Below are positions 33,605 to 42,008 of a stretch of DNA of 64,000 nucleotides, piece after piece (within the stretch, counting starts at the first letter, position 1; the number at the start of each line of letters is the position of its first letter). The notes under the pieces are model-generated. The model was not told the origin of the DNA. It did not search any database and saw only the letters and a list, made by a program, of their open reading frames with translations. The position numbers and the translations under genes were made by a program. The stretch is from contig JACTMU010000015.1 in assembly GCA_014584465.1 (NCBI GenBank), forward strand, positions 29,851-93,850. Direction: 5' to 3'. Origin of the DNA: Pseudomonadota bacterium. Lineage in GTDB: Bacteria > Bdellovibrionota > Bdellovibrionia > Bdellovibrionales > JACTMU01.

Positions 33605-34504
33605 GTGAAGATGGAACGACTTCGAGTAGCTGCACTGCAATATTATATTCGACCCGTACGCTCATTTGAGGATTTTACCTTCCAATCAGAAGCCCTTGTG
33701 GAGACGGCCAAGGACTACAAGGTGCGACTTCTCGTTTTTCCGGAGTATTTTACCACTCAACTTCTCACGTTAGGGGATGTTCGACGACCCATCTCCGAAC
33801 AGGTCCGTGATTTAGCTTCACAGGAGGGGCGATTTGTCGAATTTTTTTCTCGATTGGCGAAACGAAGCTCAATGATCATCGTGGGCGGCACCATTCCGGC
33901 CTTCAATGAAGACTCCTCGAAAATCCTCAATAAGTCCTATGTCTTCTCTACAGATGGAAGCTACAACCTTCAGGCAAAACTCCATATGACTCGCTTTGAA
34001 AATGAGGAGTGGATGATCAGCCCTGGATCGAGGCTCCGTCTCTTTGAGGCCCCCTTTGGAAAATTTGCAATTGCCATCTGTTATGATGTCGAGTTTCCTG
34101 AGATTGCCCGCGTGGCGGCACGCCTTGGCGCCCATTTTCTGGTTGTTCCCAGTTGCACCGACGACCGACAGGGCTATCTGCGCGTCCGGTATTGTGCCCA
34201 GGCTCGTGCGATCGAAAATCAAATGTATGTGATCCACTCACCGCTCGTAGGCTCTCTACCTGCGGTTCCTGCAGTCTCTCTCAACTACGGACAGGCCGCC
34301 ATCTACACTCCGAGCGACTATGCCTTCTCGCGAGATGGCCTTCTGGCGGAAGGGGCCGTCAACCAAGAGAGCATGATCATCGGCGACATCAACATGGACC
34401 TTATAGAGGAAACTCGAAATAGCGGAACAGTATTACCACTACGTGATAGCCATCGAACCGAGGACCTACTTAAGGTGGTTGACCATGTCCGTCTCGTCCA
34501 GTGA
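33605..34504 (+). CDS. Carbon-nitrogen hydrolase (nitrilase superfamily)
   Basis: 299 residues. The Glu-Lys-Cys triad is visible: LLVFPEYFTT (Glu about residue 48), LQAKLHMTRFE (Lys about 125) and IAICYDVEFPE (Cys about 160). The family usually hydrolyses amides or nitriles. The closest architecture I know is the C-terminal half of YhcX-type proteins, where a GNAT domain is fused in front of the hydrolase. Here the GNAT domain lies in the next gene. An ATG two codons in is an equally possible start. It overlaps the GNAT-PEP carboxylase gene by 20 bases, so the two are cotranslated. Confidence 0.9.
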   Translation: MKMERLRVAALQYYIRPVRSFEDFTFQSEALVETAKDYKVRLLVFPEYFTTQLLTLGDVRRPISEQVRDLASQEGRFVEFFSRLAKRSSMIIVGGTIPAFNEDSSKILNKSYVFSTDGSYNLQAKLHMTRFENEEWMISPGSRLRLFEAPFGKFAIAICYDVEFPEIARVAARLGAHFLVVPSCTDDRQGYLRVRYCAQARAIENQMYVIHSPLVGSLPAVPAVSLNYGQAAIYTPSDYAFSRDGLLAEGAVNQESMIIGDINMDLIEETRNSGTVLPLRDSHRTEDLLKVVDHVRLVQ

Positions 34505-37487
34505 TTCAGATTTTGAGCTGATCCATCCCCGTTCCGAACATTTTCTTGAAATTCAGAATCTTTGCCGCCGAGTCTATCCTTTTGCAAAGCCATGGTCGAT
34601 CGATCAACTTGAGTCCCACCAATCCTACTTTCCTGATGGGCAGTTGATCGTCATTGATGCTAAATCTCGAAAGGTATTGGGGCTGGCATTCAGCCTGATC
34701 ATCTCATGGGATGACTATTCTCCTCAGGACAACTGGCAGGATTTCACTTCAGGTGGTTTCTTTCACAATCACAATCCAAAAAAAGGAAAGACTCTCTACG
34801 GTGCCGAGATCATGGTTGATCCTGAAGTTCGAGGACGTGGAATTGGAAAACTCCTTTACCAGGGACGGCGTAAAATCGTGGAACGTTATGGTCTAAAGAG
34901 AATTCGTGCTGGTGCTCGATTGAGGGGTTATAGCAAATTTCATGACCGCTTGACCCCTGAACAGTATGTCAAAGAGGTGGTCGAACGACGAATATATGAT
35001 CCCACTCTTAGTTTTCAATTGAATCAAGGATTTGTCGCCATTGATGTTGCCAAAAACTATCTCTTTAATGACCCTGAAAGTCTTGGTTACGCAGCGGTGA
35101 TCGAATGGCTGAATCCTGAAGTTGCGACAGCTCGTGACATCAAGATGCAGAAGGAGAGCGTCCACTCTTTTCTATCGGGAACAAAGTACATCCCTCAATT
35201 CCTACCCAAAGAGCTACGACGTATTGTGAGAAAGGCCTCAGTCACATTGGGAAAGATCATCCGTGAAGTTGAGGGCGAAACCTTCTACCGACGCATCGAC
35301 CACTATCGAGATGCACTCAAGAAAGCTCGTGTCGTGAAGGACAAAAATCAACTTGTAGTGCTGCTCAATCAGCTCAGAAGTGAAACTCGAGTTGATCGCT
35401 TCAAGGTTGCCCATGCCTTTGCTCTTCATCTTGAGGTCGTCAATATCTGCGAAACGGCTTATCGAACCTGGAGACAACAACAAAAACCTGTTGTGCAGGG
35501 CCTCAAATCCAAGGTCGATCTTACCTTTGTTCTCACAGCCCACCCGACCGAGGCCCGTTCTCAACCCGTAGTGAATCTCATTGGATCTCTTGGAAGACTG
35601 CTGATTGAGGGCATGCAAAACAACTTTGTCTTTGACGATCAAGAGCTCTCAAGCCAACTCAGACTTCTTTGGCTCTACCCTTTTTCGAATCAAAAGACCC
35701 CCTCCGTTCTTGATGAGGCCCGATACATCTACTCCATCATCTTTTCAAAAGAGATCTTTGATTTCATTCTTTCGGAAAAGCCAAGTTACGATCTCAAACT
35801 TCGTACATGGGTTGGTGGCGACAAGGATGGTCACCCCTTCATCGATCAGGTCGTCATGAGAGAGTGCTTGATTCAATCTCGCTCTCGCATTCTTCAAGTC
35901 CTTCATGAAAAACTCGATGTTGTACTTCGCGATCTTCATCACTTGGAGTCCGTGAACCGCGGTTTCAAAAGTAAGATCGATCTTTTATCTCAACTTGTTG
36001 CATCTTTGAAATCTCTCAAAGAGGTCACTCGAGGAGATGGGGATCGCATTCGAAAATGGTCCATTCAGTACCGATCTCTCTTAAGATCTTCCGCCACGGT
36101 GATTCAAAAGCATAGCCAAATTCTTGCCATCAGTAGGATCTTTGACCTTTTTCCAGGGCTTGTTTTGCCACTGGAACTCCGAGAAGATTCAACTGAGATT
36201 GAAAAGGCCAACACGGATCTTGGCGCTCCAATCCGAAAGATGTTGATGGAACTTCGATCCATTGCCGGAGGATCGGACATCACTCACTACGCACGAGGTC
36301 TTGTCATATCCCGTTGCGAGCGTGTCGAAGACCTTGGCTTTGCCAATCAACTTGTCCTTCTTGCAACCAAATCAAAGAATCTTCCCATAATTCCACTTTT
36401 TGAAAGCAAGGAGGCACTTCAGAAATCTCAACAGATTTTGAGAGATTGGCTTCGAGTTAAAGAAAATTTGGAACGAACCAAGCGATACTGGGGTGGACGA
36501 TTTGAGGTGATGCTCGGATACTCCGATTCCTCCAAACAAATGGGGGTTTTACCGAGTCGCTACCTTATCCTTAAGACGATTTTTGATCTTGAAAAGACCT
36601 TAAAGAGTCGAGGATTGAAACCGATATTCTTTCATGGATCTGGTGGGAGCATTGCACGAGGCGGTGGGAGCCTCAAAGAGCAGATCTCCTGGTGGTCTCT
36701 TTCGGCCATTCAAACTCCAAAGATGACCATTCAGGGTGAAATGATTCAAAGACTCTTCGCAACAAAAGAGATCTTGAATTCACAATGTGTTCACATGTCC
36801 AATGAACTTTTGCGAAGACGAATCCGAAAGGTCAAATTTGAGGTTTTCCCTGAACTTGAATCTTTTGTTCGCCGTGTGGAGCTCAAATATCGAGAGCTCA
36901 TCACCAACACCAATCTTCTTTCGACACTTCTGGAATCCACCCCCTACCGTTACCTTGATCTTTTGCAACTTGGATCAAGACCGTCAAAACGTCCCACGGG
37001 TGAAATCTCTGTAGCATCTCTTCGAGCCATACCTTGGGTCCTCTGCTGGACTCAAACTCGCATCTTATGGACCAATTGGTGGGGCTTAGGTAGTGTGTGG
37101 GAAGAGTCCACATCGCTAGAGAAAGAGACGATCAAAAAACTCTTCATCTCAAATCCTTTTTTTTCCTCCTTCGTAAAGATGATTGGCTTTACACTCTCTA
37201 AGGTGGAGCTTGAGATATGGGAACTCTACTTTTTAGAGATGGATCGATCGGAGATCTTTAGCCGCTTTAGATCAGAGTATGATGGGGCGGTCAAATTTGT
37301 AAGAGAGGTCAGTCAAGAAAAGAGTCTTATCTGGTATCGACCTTGGCTTGAAGAGAGCATTCGCTTGCGAGCCCCTTACATTCACATTCTCAATCTGCTT
37401 CAGATTCTTTCCATGAAGGAACGTGATGAGTCTCTCCTTAAAGAGACTCTGGTCGGGATTGCTTGTGGAATGCTCACAACCGGCTGA
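34485..37487 (+). CDS. GNAT acetyltransferase fused to phosphoenolpyruvate carboxylase
   Basis: 1000 residues. Residues 1-215 form a GNAT domain (LYGAEIMVDPEVRGRGIGKLL, RIRAGARLRGYSKFHDRLTP, DPTLSFQLNQGFVAI) of the YhcX type. Residues 220-1000 form PEP carboxylase: VLTAHPTEARSQPV (about 349, catalytic His), VGGDKDGHPF, LELREDS, IIPLFESKE (metal-binding Glu), GYSDSSKQMG (about 678, metal-binding Asp and Lys), FHGSGGSIARGGG (716-728), LRAIPWVLCWTQTR and the C-terminus GIACGMLTTG. The carboxylase part is short (about 780 residues against 880 or more). The first arginine of the glycine-rich loop (Arg581 in E. coli numbering) is serine. AAGG lies nine bases before the ATG. Confidence 0.9.
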   Translation: MSVSSSDSDFELIHPRSEHFLEIQNLCRRVYPFAKPWSIDQLESHQSYFPDGQLIVIDAKSRKVLGLAFSLIISWDDYSPQDNWQDFTSGGFFHNHNPKKGKTLYGAEIMVDPEVRGRGIGKLLYQGRRKIVERYGLKRIRAGARLRGYSKFHDRLTPEQYVKEVVERRIYDPTLSFQLNQGFVAIDVAKNYLFNDPESLGYAAVIEWLNPEVATARDIKMQKESVHSFLSGTKYIPQFLPKELRRIVRKASVTLGKIIREVEGETFYRRIDHYRDALKKARVVKDKNQLVVLLNQLRSETRVDRFKVAHAFALHLEVVNICETAYRTWRQQQKPVVQGLKSKVDLTFVLTAHPTEARSQPVVNLIGSLGRLLIEGMQNNFVFDDQELSSQLRLLWLYPFSNQKTPSVLDEARYIYSIIFSKEIFDFILSEKPSYDLKLRTWVGGDKDGHPFIDQVVMRECLIQSRSRILQVLHEKLDVVLRDLHHLESVNRGFKSKIDLLSQLVASLKSLKEVTRGDGDRIRKWSIQYRSLLRSSATVIQKHSQILAISRIFDLFPGLVLPLELREDSTEIEKANTDLGAPIRKMLMELRSIAGGSDITHYARGLVISRCERVEDLGFANQLVLLATKSKNLPIIPLFESKEALQKSQQILRDWLRVKENLERTKRYWGGRFEVMLGYSDSSKQMGVLPSRYLILKTIFDLEKTLKSRGLKPIFFHGSGGSIARGGGSLKEQISWWSLSAIQTPKMTIQGEMIQRLFATKEILNSQCVHMSNELLRRRIRKVKFEVFPELESFVRRVELKYRELITNTNLLSTLLESTPYRYLDLLQLGSRPSKRPTGEISVASLRAIPWVLCWTQTRILWTNWWGLGSVWEESTSLEKETIKKLFISNPFFSSFVKMIGFTLSKVELEIWELYFLEMDRSEIFSRFRSEYDGAVKFVREVSQEKSLIWYRPWLEESIRLRAPYIHILNLLQILSMKERDESLLKETLVGIACGMLTTG

Positions 37488-37509
37488 ATCGATCGACTGG
37501 CGGTTGATG

Positions 37510-38268
37510 TCAGTCTGGAATGTTCTTTTGGCAACGTTTCCATTTGAGGTGAAAGACCACGTTTTCTGAAATCGTTGAGTCTACGGTATCTAAAACAGCA
37601 AGAACATCTTCCATTTTGTGATTGCTCTCTGCGACGAGCTTGGTGTCTATATGAAAATCGAAACTTCGACCACACTTGGACCAAACCCTCTTCTTCTTTA
37701 TATGACTTGTAATGACAAAATCTTTGTCTTTCGGTCCTTCGAAAACCTTTCTTCTTTTCGCACGGTAGCCATACTCTTTTCCAGTCTTTTGATCTTTCAC
37801 GTGATATGCGGCCACAAACTTGGTTGAGCCTCTTTTTGGAACAAATGTGTAACCTCGATAGTCGAGCTTCACAATGGTCGCCTGAAGCCCCTTTGGAACA
37901 TGAACTGGAATCACCATATTGCAAATCTTCTTAGCCTTCTGCGCCCGAGCAAACTCGCCCGCCTCGACCTGATAGGCATCAAAGAGGATTGACAACGCAC
38001 GGTTGTCGGGGCTCAAGGCAACGCTTCTTGTTCCTCGTCGACAACCTGATCCACGAAGCCGTGGGTAGCCTAAAGAGACTCCGGGTACAAATTCCGAATC
38101 GCTGTTGTCAGGAGCGCCCCCATCATCCTCTTCAAATTCATCCTCATCCTCTTCGATCGTCGTCGGCGCATCTTCAGGGTCAGAACCCTCATCATCCGCA
38201 TAGGCAAAACTTACTAGAAATAGAACTTTACAGAAAAGTAGAATCAACCCCAATGCTCTCTTGTTCAT
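37510..38268 (-). CDS. Secreted DUF4360 protein with acidic linker
   Basis: 252 residues. A signal peptide (LGLILLFCKVLFLVSFAYA) is followed by an Asp/Glu-rich stretch (residues 26-60) and the DUF4360 domain. SVALSPDNRALSILFDAYQVEAGE, CNMVIPVHVPKGLQATIVKLDYRGYTFVPKRGSTKF and the C-terminal DVLAVLDTVDSTISENVVFHLKWKRC are the matching blocks. Function unknown; paralogue of the next gene upstream. Only 22 bases separate its stop from the convergent GNAT-PEPC stop. Confidence 0.8.
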   Translation of the reverse strand: MNKRALGLILLFCKVLFLVSFAYADDEGSDPEDAPTTIEEDEDEFEEDDGGAPDNSDSEFVPGVSLGYPRLRGSGCRRGTRSVALSPDNRALSILFDAYQVEAGEFARAQKAKKICNMVIPVHVPKGLQATIVKLDYRGYTFVPKRGSTKFVAAYHVKDQKTGKEYGYRAKRRKVFEGPKDKDFVITSHIKKKRVWSKCGRSFDFHIDTKLVAESNHKMEDVLAVLDTVDSTISENVVFHLKWKRCQKNIPD

Positions 38269-38296
38269 AGCCCCCCCTTAGGCAATTTAAACAAAG

Positions 38297-38330
38297 GTTT
38301 TGGGGTCCCCTTCCCAGAGAACCCCAAAAC
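38297..38330 (-). terminator. Rho-independent-type hairpin
   Basis: Arms GTTTTGGGGT and ACCCCAAAAC pair perfectly around a 14-base loop. It lies 18 bases after the stop of the upstream DUF4360 gene (minus strand) and before the second DUF4360 gene. On the minus strand it is followed by CTTTGTTT, a weak T-tract. It probably ends or attenuates the first transcript. Confidence 0.7.
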
Positions 38331-38348
38331 GTAGCTCCGTAACTTAGA

Positions 38349-38954
38349 TCAGTAACAACGTCTCCACTGAATCTGGTAGATGATACCAGCCTCAATGTCG
38401 GCTGTGTCCACTGTGGCAAGAACATCTTCGCCATAATAGTTGCTTTGGGCTGTCATGCTGCTGTTGACACGAAGGTTGGTGTCGATGCCACAGGGTGACC
38501 AGACAACTCCCTCTGCGATCAGATGGTCAGACACGAGGTAGTCGCTATCCTCAGGACCAAAGAAGTTTTTAACCGTTCGAGGTCCACGACGACCTGCGAA
38601 GAAATACTCAACCGAAAATCGAGCATTCCCCCCTTGAGGAACAAATGTATAACCTCGATAGTCAACCGCGATCAATGAGATACTGAGTCCCTGTGGCACA
38701 TGAACTGGTATCGCGATGTTACAGTTTTTTCGATCAATTCTCTTTCCTGTGACACCCCCAGCCTCTGCGACATATTGGTCAAACAGAATGCTGAGTGTCT
38801 TTTGGTCAGGACTCAATACTGCAGATGCGCTTCCCGCAGGACAACCTGTGCCACCGTAAGATGGTGTCCCAAGCTGAATGTCGTCAGCCTGAGCTGTAGC
38901 GGCGATTCCTAAGATAACTAGAACCCCCCAAATTGTAGATAGTGTTTTTTTCAT
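38349..38954 (-). CDS. Secreted DUF4360 protein
   Basis: 201 residues from the ATG at 38954, which has GGGAGGAG five bases upstream. The signal peptide is STIWGVLVILGIAATAQA. The domain aligns throughout with the downstream paralogue: GTGCPAGSASAVLSPDQKTLSILFDQYVAEAGG, CNIAIPVHVPQGLSISLIAVDYRGYTFVPQGG, VLATVDTADIEAGIIYQIQWRRC. Conserved cysteines suggest disulphides outside the cytoplasm. Function unknown. Confidence 0.82.
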   Translation of the reverse strand: MKKTLSTIWGVLVILGIAATAQADDIQLGTPSYGGTGCPAGSASAVLSPDQKTLSILFDQYVAEAGGVTGKRIDRKNCNIAIPVHVPQGLSISLIAVDYRGYTFVPQGGNARFSVEYFFAGRRGPRTVKNFFGPEDSDYLVSDHLIAEGVVWSPCGIDTNLRVNSSMTAQSNYYGEDVLATVDTADIEAGIIYQIQWRRCY

Positions 38955-39210
38955 TCTTCTCCTCCCTTTTTTGTTTTCCTCGAAAATCCTCGAAGTGATT
39001 TTCAAATGAGAACCATTGCAACTGCCGTTCCAACATTTGCGTCGTGGTCGTTTCCCCTTTTATTTGATCTGAGATCACAGATGTCCCCAATTCTTCTGAT
39101 GCGCCCACGTGAAAAAGTAACTCAAACGATACACATCGCTCGAATTTTAAGCAAATCGATCGTTTCTGGTGTCATGTGAGATATTTTCGAATCGTCGGAT
39201 CAAAATAGAG

Positions 39211-39303
39211 GCTGTACGATTTTTCCATTTTTGCCAGTTTGAACAAGAATCGACGAAAGAACGAGCCAAAAGCTCTTTCGAGAATATCTTTGTTCAAACT
39301 GGC
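39211..39303. repeat. Type C palindromic element
   Basis: A 14-bp perfect inverted repeat, GCCAGTTTGAACAA at 39233-39246 and TTGTTCAAACTGGC at 39290-39303, encloses a core with GACGAAAGAACGAGCCAAAA, GCTCTTTCGAG and an inner stem-loop. To the left, GGCTGTACGATTTTTCCATT plus TTTGCC resembles the outer part of type B. It lies in the gap of about 400 bases (38955-39360), where I see no gene. Confidence 0.75.
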
Positions 39304-39360
39304 GGGAACAACCAAACAAGCTGTGTCGCAGAATTTTCGGAATGGACGAAAATTTGATTG

Positions 39361-39615
39361 TTACTTCTGAACTTGAGGTACGATGATTTGACCAAACACC
39401 TTCTCTAGAATAATTTGGCGATCCGCTGGGGTAAGTGACTTGATCCACACATCATAAGCCTTATCAAGATCTGGTTGACGGGCAAGCATCTCTTTTTTAC
39501 CCTGCTCGAGCCTGAAGGCCTCCATGATTTCAGCTAGAGTGCCCCCACCCACAACGTCGGCGTGAATCGGCAATGAACTCATCATTGAAATCAATACAAT
39601 TGTAAGAAATTTCAT
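39361..39615 (-). CDS. Small secreted protein
   Basis: 84 residues. The signal peptide MKFLTIVLISMMSSLPIHA is followed by about 65 mature residues that are helical and charged (LAEIMEAFRLEQGKKEML, DLDKAYDVWIKSLTPADRQIILEKVFGQ). The ATG overlaps the upstream regulator stop by four bases, so its synthesis is coupled to a two-protein regulator. Family not recognised. A type C palindrome lies 60-150 bases beyond its stop. Confidence 0.7.
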   Translation of the reverse strand: MKFLTIVLISMMSSLPIHADVVGGGTLAEIMEAFRLEQGKKEMLARQPDLDKAYDVWIKSLTPADRQIILEKVFGQIIVPQVQK

Positions 39616-40142
39616 ACTTTATCCCCTTTGTCGAGAGAGCCTCCCGACACATCAACGCTTGAAAATGAGACTGCAAATACGCGATCTGTCTCGATGGAAG
39701 AAGACTCCATCATAAACTCTTTCATCAAACGCTCAACTTCCTTACAAAACCGTCGAGCCGCTTCGAGATTCGTTGCAAAAAATCCAGTTCGATAAAATGA
39801 GGGCTTTTCAACATCATAGGGATCCAAGCGACCCAAAATCTGACTGCTGATCAAAACATGATCCTTGGCGATCACTTCAGGAGAGATTTCACGATCTGTC
39901 AGATAGATGTATCGAAGAACCTTCTCATAGCGCCCCTTGACCTTTCGAATGATCCCTAGAGTTTCAAGGCCGCTCAAAGCTTCACAAATCGAATCTTCGG
40001 AGACACCCAATCGTTGGGCCATCCAGTTGGGTGTCTGCTGAAAGTCCTTGGTTTCAACCAGGGCTGCAACCGCACGCCACACCCAGTTGCCTGCGTATTG
40101 CTCTCTAAACCTCATGATCTCAGTCTCTGTTGCAAGCATCAA
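39612..40142 (-). CDS. DUF4423/TIGR02147-type regulatory protein, C-terminal part
   Basis: 176 residues. The order is a helical start (YAGNWVWRAVAALVETKDFQ), a winged-helix (NWMAQRLGVSEDSICEALSGLETLGIIRKVKGRYEKV) and then the family tail (FATNLEAARRFCKEVERLMKEFMMESS and DRVFAVSFSSVDVSG). In typical TIGR02147 proteins this region follows an N-terminal XRE-like helix-turn-helix in one chain. Here that part is a separate gene directly upstream (ATGA overlap). Confidence 0.75.
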   Translation of the reverse strand: MMLATETEIMRFREQYAGNWVWRAVAALVETKDFQQTPNWMAQRLGVSEDSICEALSGLETLGIIRKVKGRYEKVLRYIYLTDREISPEVIAKDHVLISSQILGRLDPYDVEKPSFYRTGFFATNLEAARRFCKEVERLMKEFMMESSSIETDRVFAVSFSSVDVSGGSLDKGDKV

Positions 40143-40606
40143 CCCACCCCCTGGCGTCTCAATTTCTCGATGTACTGAGCTGTTCTTGATGTCGACAGAG
40201 GATCCACCTCTTCAGATTGAGCTCGCCCCCACCAACAAATCTGCTCAAGCAATGTGGCCTGGATCAATGGCGAAAGGGAATTGAGAATGAAGATCAGGTC
40301 GCGATATAGGGTCCGCTCCTCTGAGGAAAGCGCCCTTTGTCTGCCTCCTCCATTTTCTAAGAAAGCCAGATCGATCTCATTCTCAAGATGAATGTCAAGG
40401 ACCGCCAGTAAGCGTAGGAGATCGTGAGTTCGAAGGTCACTTTTCCCCCGGAAGAAGCGATTGATCGACACTCTAGAGATATTACACTCTTTGGCTATCC
40501 TCTCTTGCGTAAGACCCTTGTTTTTCGCCAGAACCGACAACTTAGATCCTAAATGAGAACCCCCACCGGAACCGTCAAAAGAAACTGGATATGGTCTTAA
40601 CTGCAC
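40139..40606 (-). CDS. XRE-family helix-turn-helix protein
   Basis: 155 residues. The helix-turn-helix domain (residues 20-75) contains LSVLAKNKGLTQERIAKECNISRVSINRFFRGKSDLRTHDLLRLLAVLDIH. The C-terminal part is helical (TLYRDLIFILNSLSPLIQATLLEQICWWGRAQ) and may mediate dimerisation or pairing with the DUF4423 protein. First gene of a three-gene unit. Probably autoregulated, as is usual for the family, but no operator is evident. Confidence 0.82.
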   Translation of the reverse strand: MQLRPYPVSFDGSGGGSHLGSKLSVLAKNKGLTQERIAKECNISRVSINRFFRGKSDLRTHDLLRLLAVLDIHLENEIDLAFLENGGGRQRALSSEERTLYRDLIFILNSLSPLIQATLLEQICWWGRAQSEEVDPLSTSRTAQYIEKLRRQGVG

Positions 40607-40643
40607 TCTCCTCTACCCCCCGTAGAAGAGTAAAGCAATAAGC

Positions 40644-40671
40644 GTGCCTGGTGCTATTTTGGTACTAGGTA
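40644..40671. repeat. Short type A-like remnant at a gene end
   Basis: GTGCCTGGTGCTATTTTGGTAC is a miniature palindrome with type A-like ends, followed on the right by TAGGTA, which fits the TANNTA target form. The upstream phosphodiesterase gene stops inside it and ends in YLVPK, the same YLVP reading that the intact type A copy adds to the mutase small subunit. Core lost. Confidence 0.55.
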
Positions 40672-42006
40672 TCTACCTAAAACTTCGATTTGTCCATCGT
40701 AGGGCGTAGGCGTAGAGAGCCCCAACATTTTCAAGATAAATGGATAAATGTGAATGTTCTCAAAGGAAGAGATCATTTTGGATGACGGTTGGATTTGTGG
40801 CCCCTCAGCAAGAAAGATCCCCTGCATCTCAGGTCGCTCTGGATCCCATCCATGGGATGCCTTCGGAAGTTGGGCACCCAGATGATCTACAAAGTAATAG
40901 AAGGGATCTGCAATCAAAACAAGATCACCAACCCGCTTGGCCTTTTTAAGATGAAAACGATCAGGAATCTTCGAACGCACATAAGTTTGAAAATGGTGAC
41001 GCTTCTCAATCTTTCTAAGACGCCGATAGGTCTGATCCAATGTGGCGCCTCCCTTCTCCCCTTTGAGGAAGAGGTGAACGACGGCACCACTTCCCACAGA
41101 GATCATTTGAGAATCGTCCACCAACTGATTCAATGCAATGACCTTGTGCGGGTCGACACCGACCATTCCATGATCGGAAACAACAATCAAATTGATAGGA
41201 AGCTGAATTTGACTCAAAAGTTCTACAAGAATTCCAAGATCGCGATTGATCTCTGCAACACGATGGCGCACCTCTTCAGATTCCGGTCCAAACCGATGTC
41301 CAGCTGAATCGATCGAGGAGAAGTAGAGCGTCAAAAAGTGGGGACGATGTTCGGCGGGCAACTCCAACCACCGCACAATCTGCTCCATTCGGGCCCGATG
41401 GGGGACACTCTCATCATAAGACTTAAAGTAGGTTGGACGTACCCCATGAATTGGAGCCTCCGAACCCACCCAATAAAAAGATGCTGAAAGCATCCCAGCT
41501 CGCTCTGCTACCACCCATATCGGCTCTCCCTCATACCAATGACCCGACGTAACCTCACTGGAATCTCCAATCTTATAAGTTCGACTCTCCTTTTTATCTA
41601 GAATCGTGTTACTGACGAGCTGATGATTTTCAGGATATCGCCCTGTGATGATCGAGTAGTGGTTCGGAAATGTCAGCGAAGGAAATACTGAGACAAGAGA
41701 TTGCGCACGAATTCCTCTTTCTCCAATCTTCAAGATCTGATCGGCTTGGTATCGCTCGATGTAGTCTGAGCGAAACCCATCGATCGAAACCAAAACAACA
41801 TAGGGCTTGGCCAGGTGCTCAGAAAGATTCATCCTAACTGGTGAAGTCTGGTCTTCCTGCTTGAAATCCTGAGTCGTCTGACAGCCGAAAATCCAAAGGC
41901 AGATCAAAAAACTAACAAGGACAAATCGCTCCTTCGCATTTGTTTTATCTCGCAATTCCACCTCACACCCCATTTCCATCCTCTTCTTGAAGCAGAGAAT
42001 GTTCAC
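40654..42006 (-). CDS. Alkaline-phosphatase-superfamily nucleotide pyrophosphatase/phosphodiesterase (ENPP-like), lipoprotein
   Basis: 439-450 residues. The ATG at 41973 with AGAGG six bases upstream is the likely start. The lipobox is ICLWIFGC. Metal and nucleophile motifs are VVLVSIDGFRSDY, SLTFPNHYSIITGRYPENH (nucleophile Thr in LTFPN), IDSAGHRFGP and LIVVSDHGMVGVDPH, with a late histidine in KASHGWDPE. The ENPP family hydrolyses phosphodiester or pyrophosphate bonds. Attached to the envelope, it would act in the periplasm. It directly follows the amidohydrolase gene of the RimK cluster. The last residues come from a repeat remnant. Confidence 0.88.
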   Translation of the reverse strand: MNILCFKKRMEMGCEVELRDKTNAKERFVLVSFLICLWIFGCQTTQDFKQEDQTSPVRMNLSEHLAKPYVVLVSIDGFRSDYIERYQADQILKIGERGIRAQSLVSVFPSLTFPNHYSIITGRYPENHQLVSNTILDKKESRTYKIGDSSEVTSGHWYEGEPIWVVAERAGMLSASFYWVGSEAPIHGVRPTYFKSYDESVPHRARMEQIVRWLELPAEHRPHFLTLYFSSIDSAGHRFGPESEEVRHRVAEINRDLGILVELLSQIQLPINLIVVSDHGMVGVDPHKVIALNQLVDDSQMISVGSGAVVHLFLKGEKGGATLDQTYRRLRKIEKRHHFQTYVRSKIPDRFHLKKAKRVGDLVLIADPFYYFVDHLGAQLPKASHGWDPERPEMQGIFLAEGPQIQPSSKMISSFENIHIYPFILKMLGLSTPTPYDGQIEVLGRYLVPK

Positions 42007-42008
42007 TC

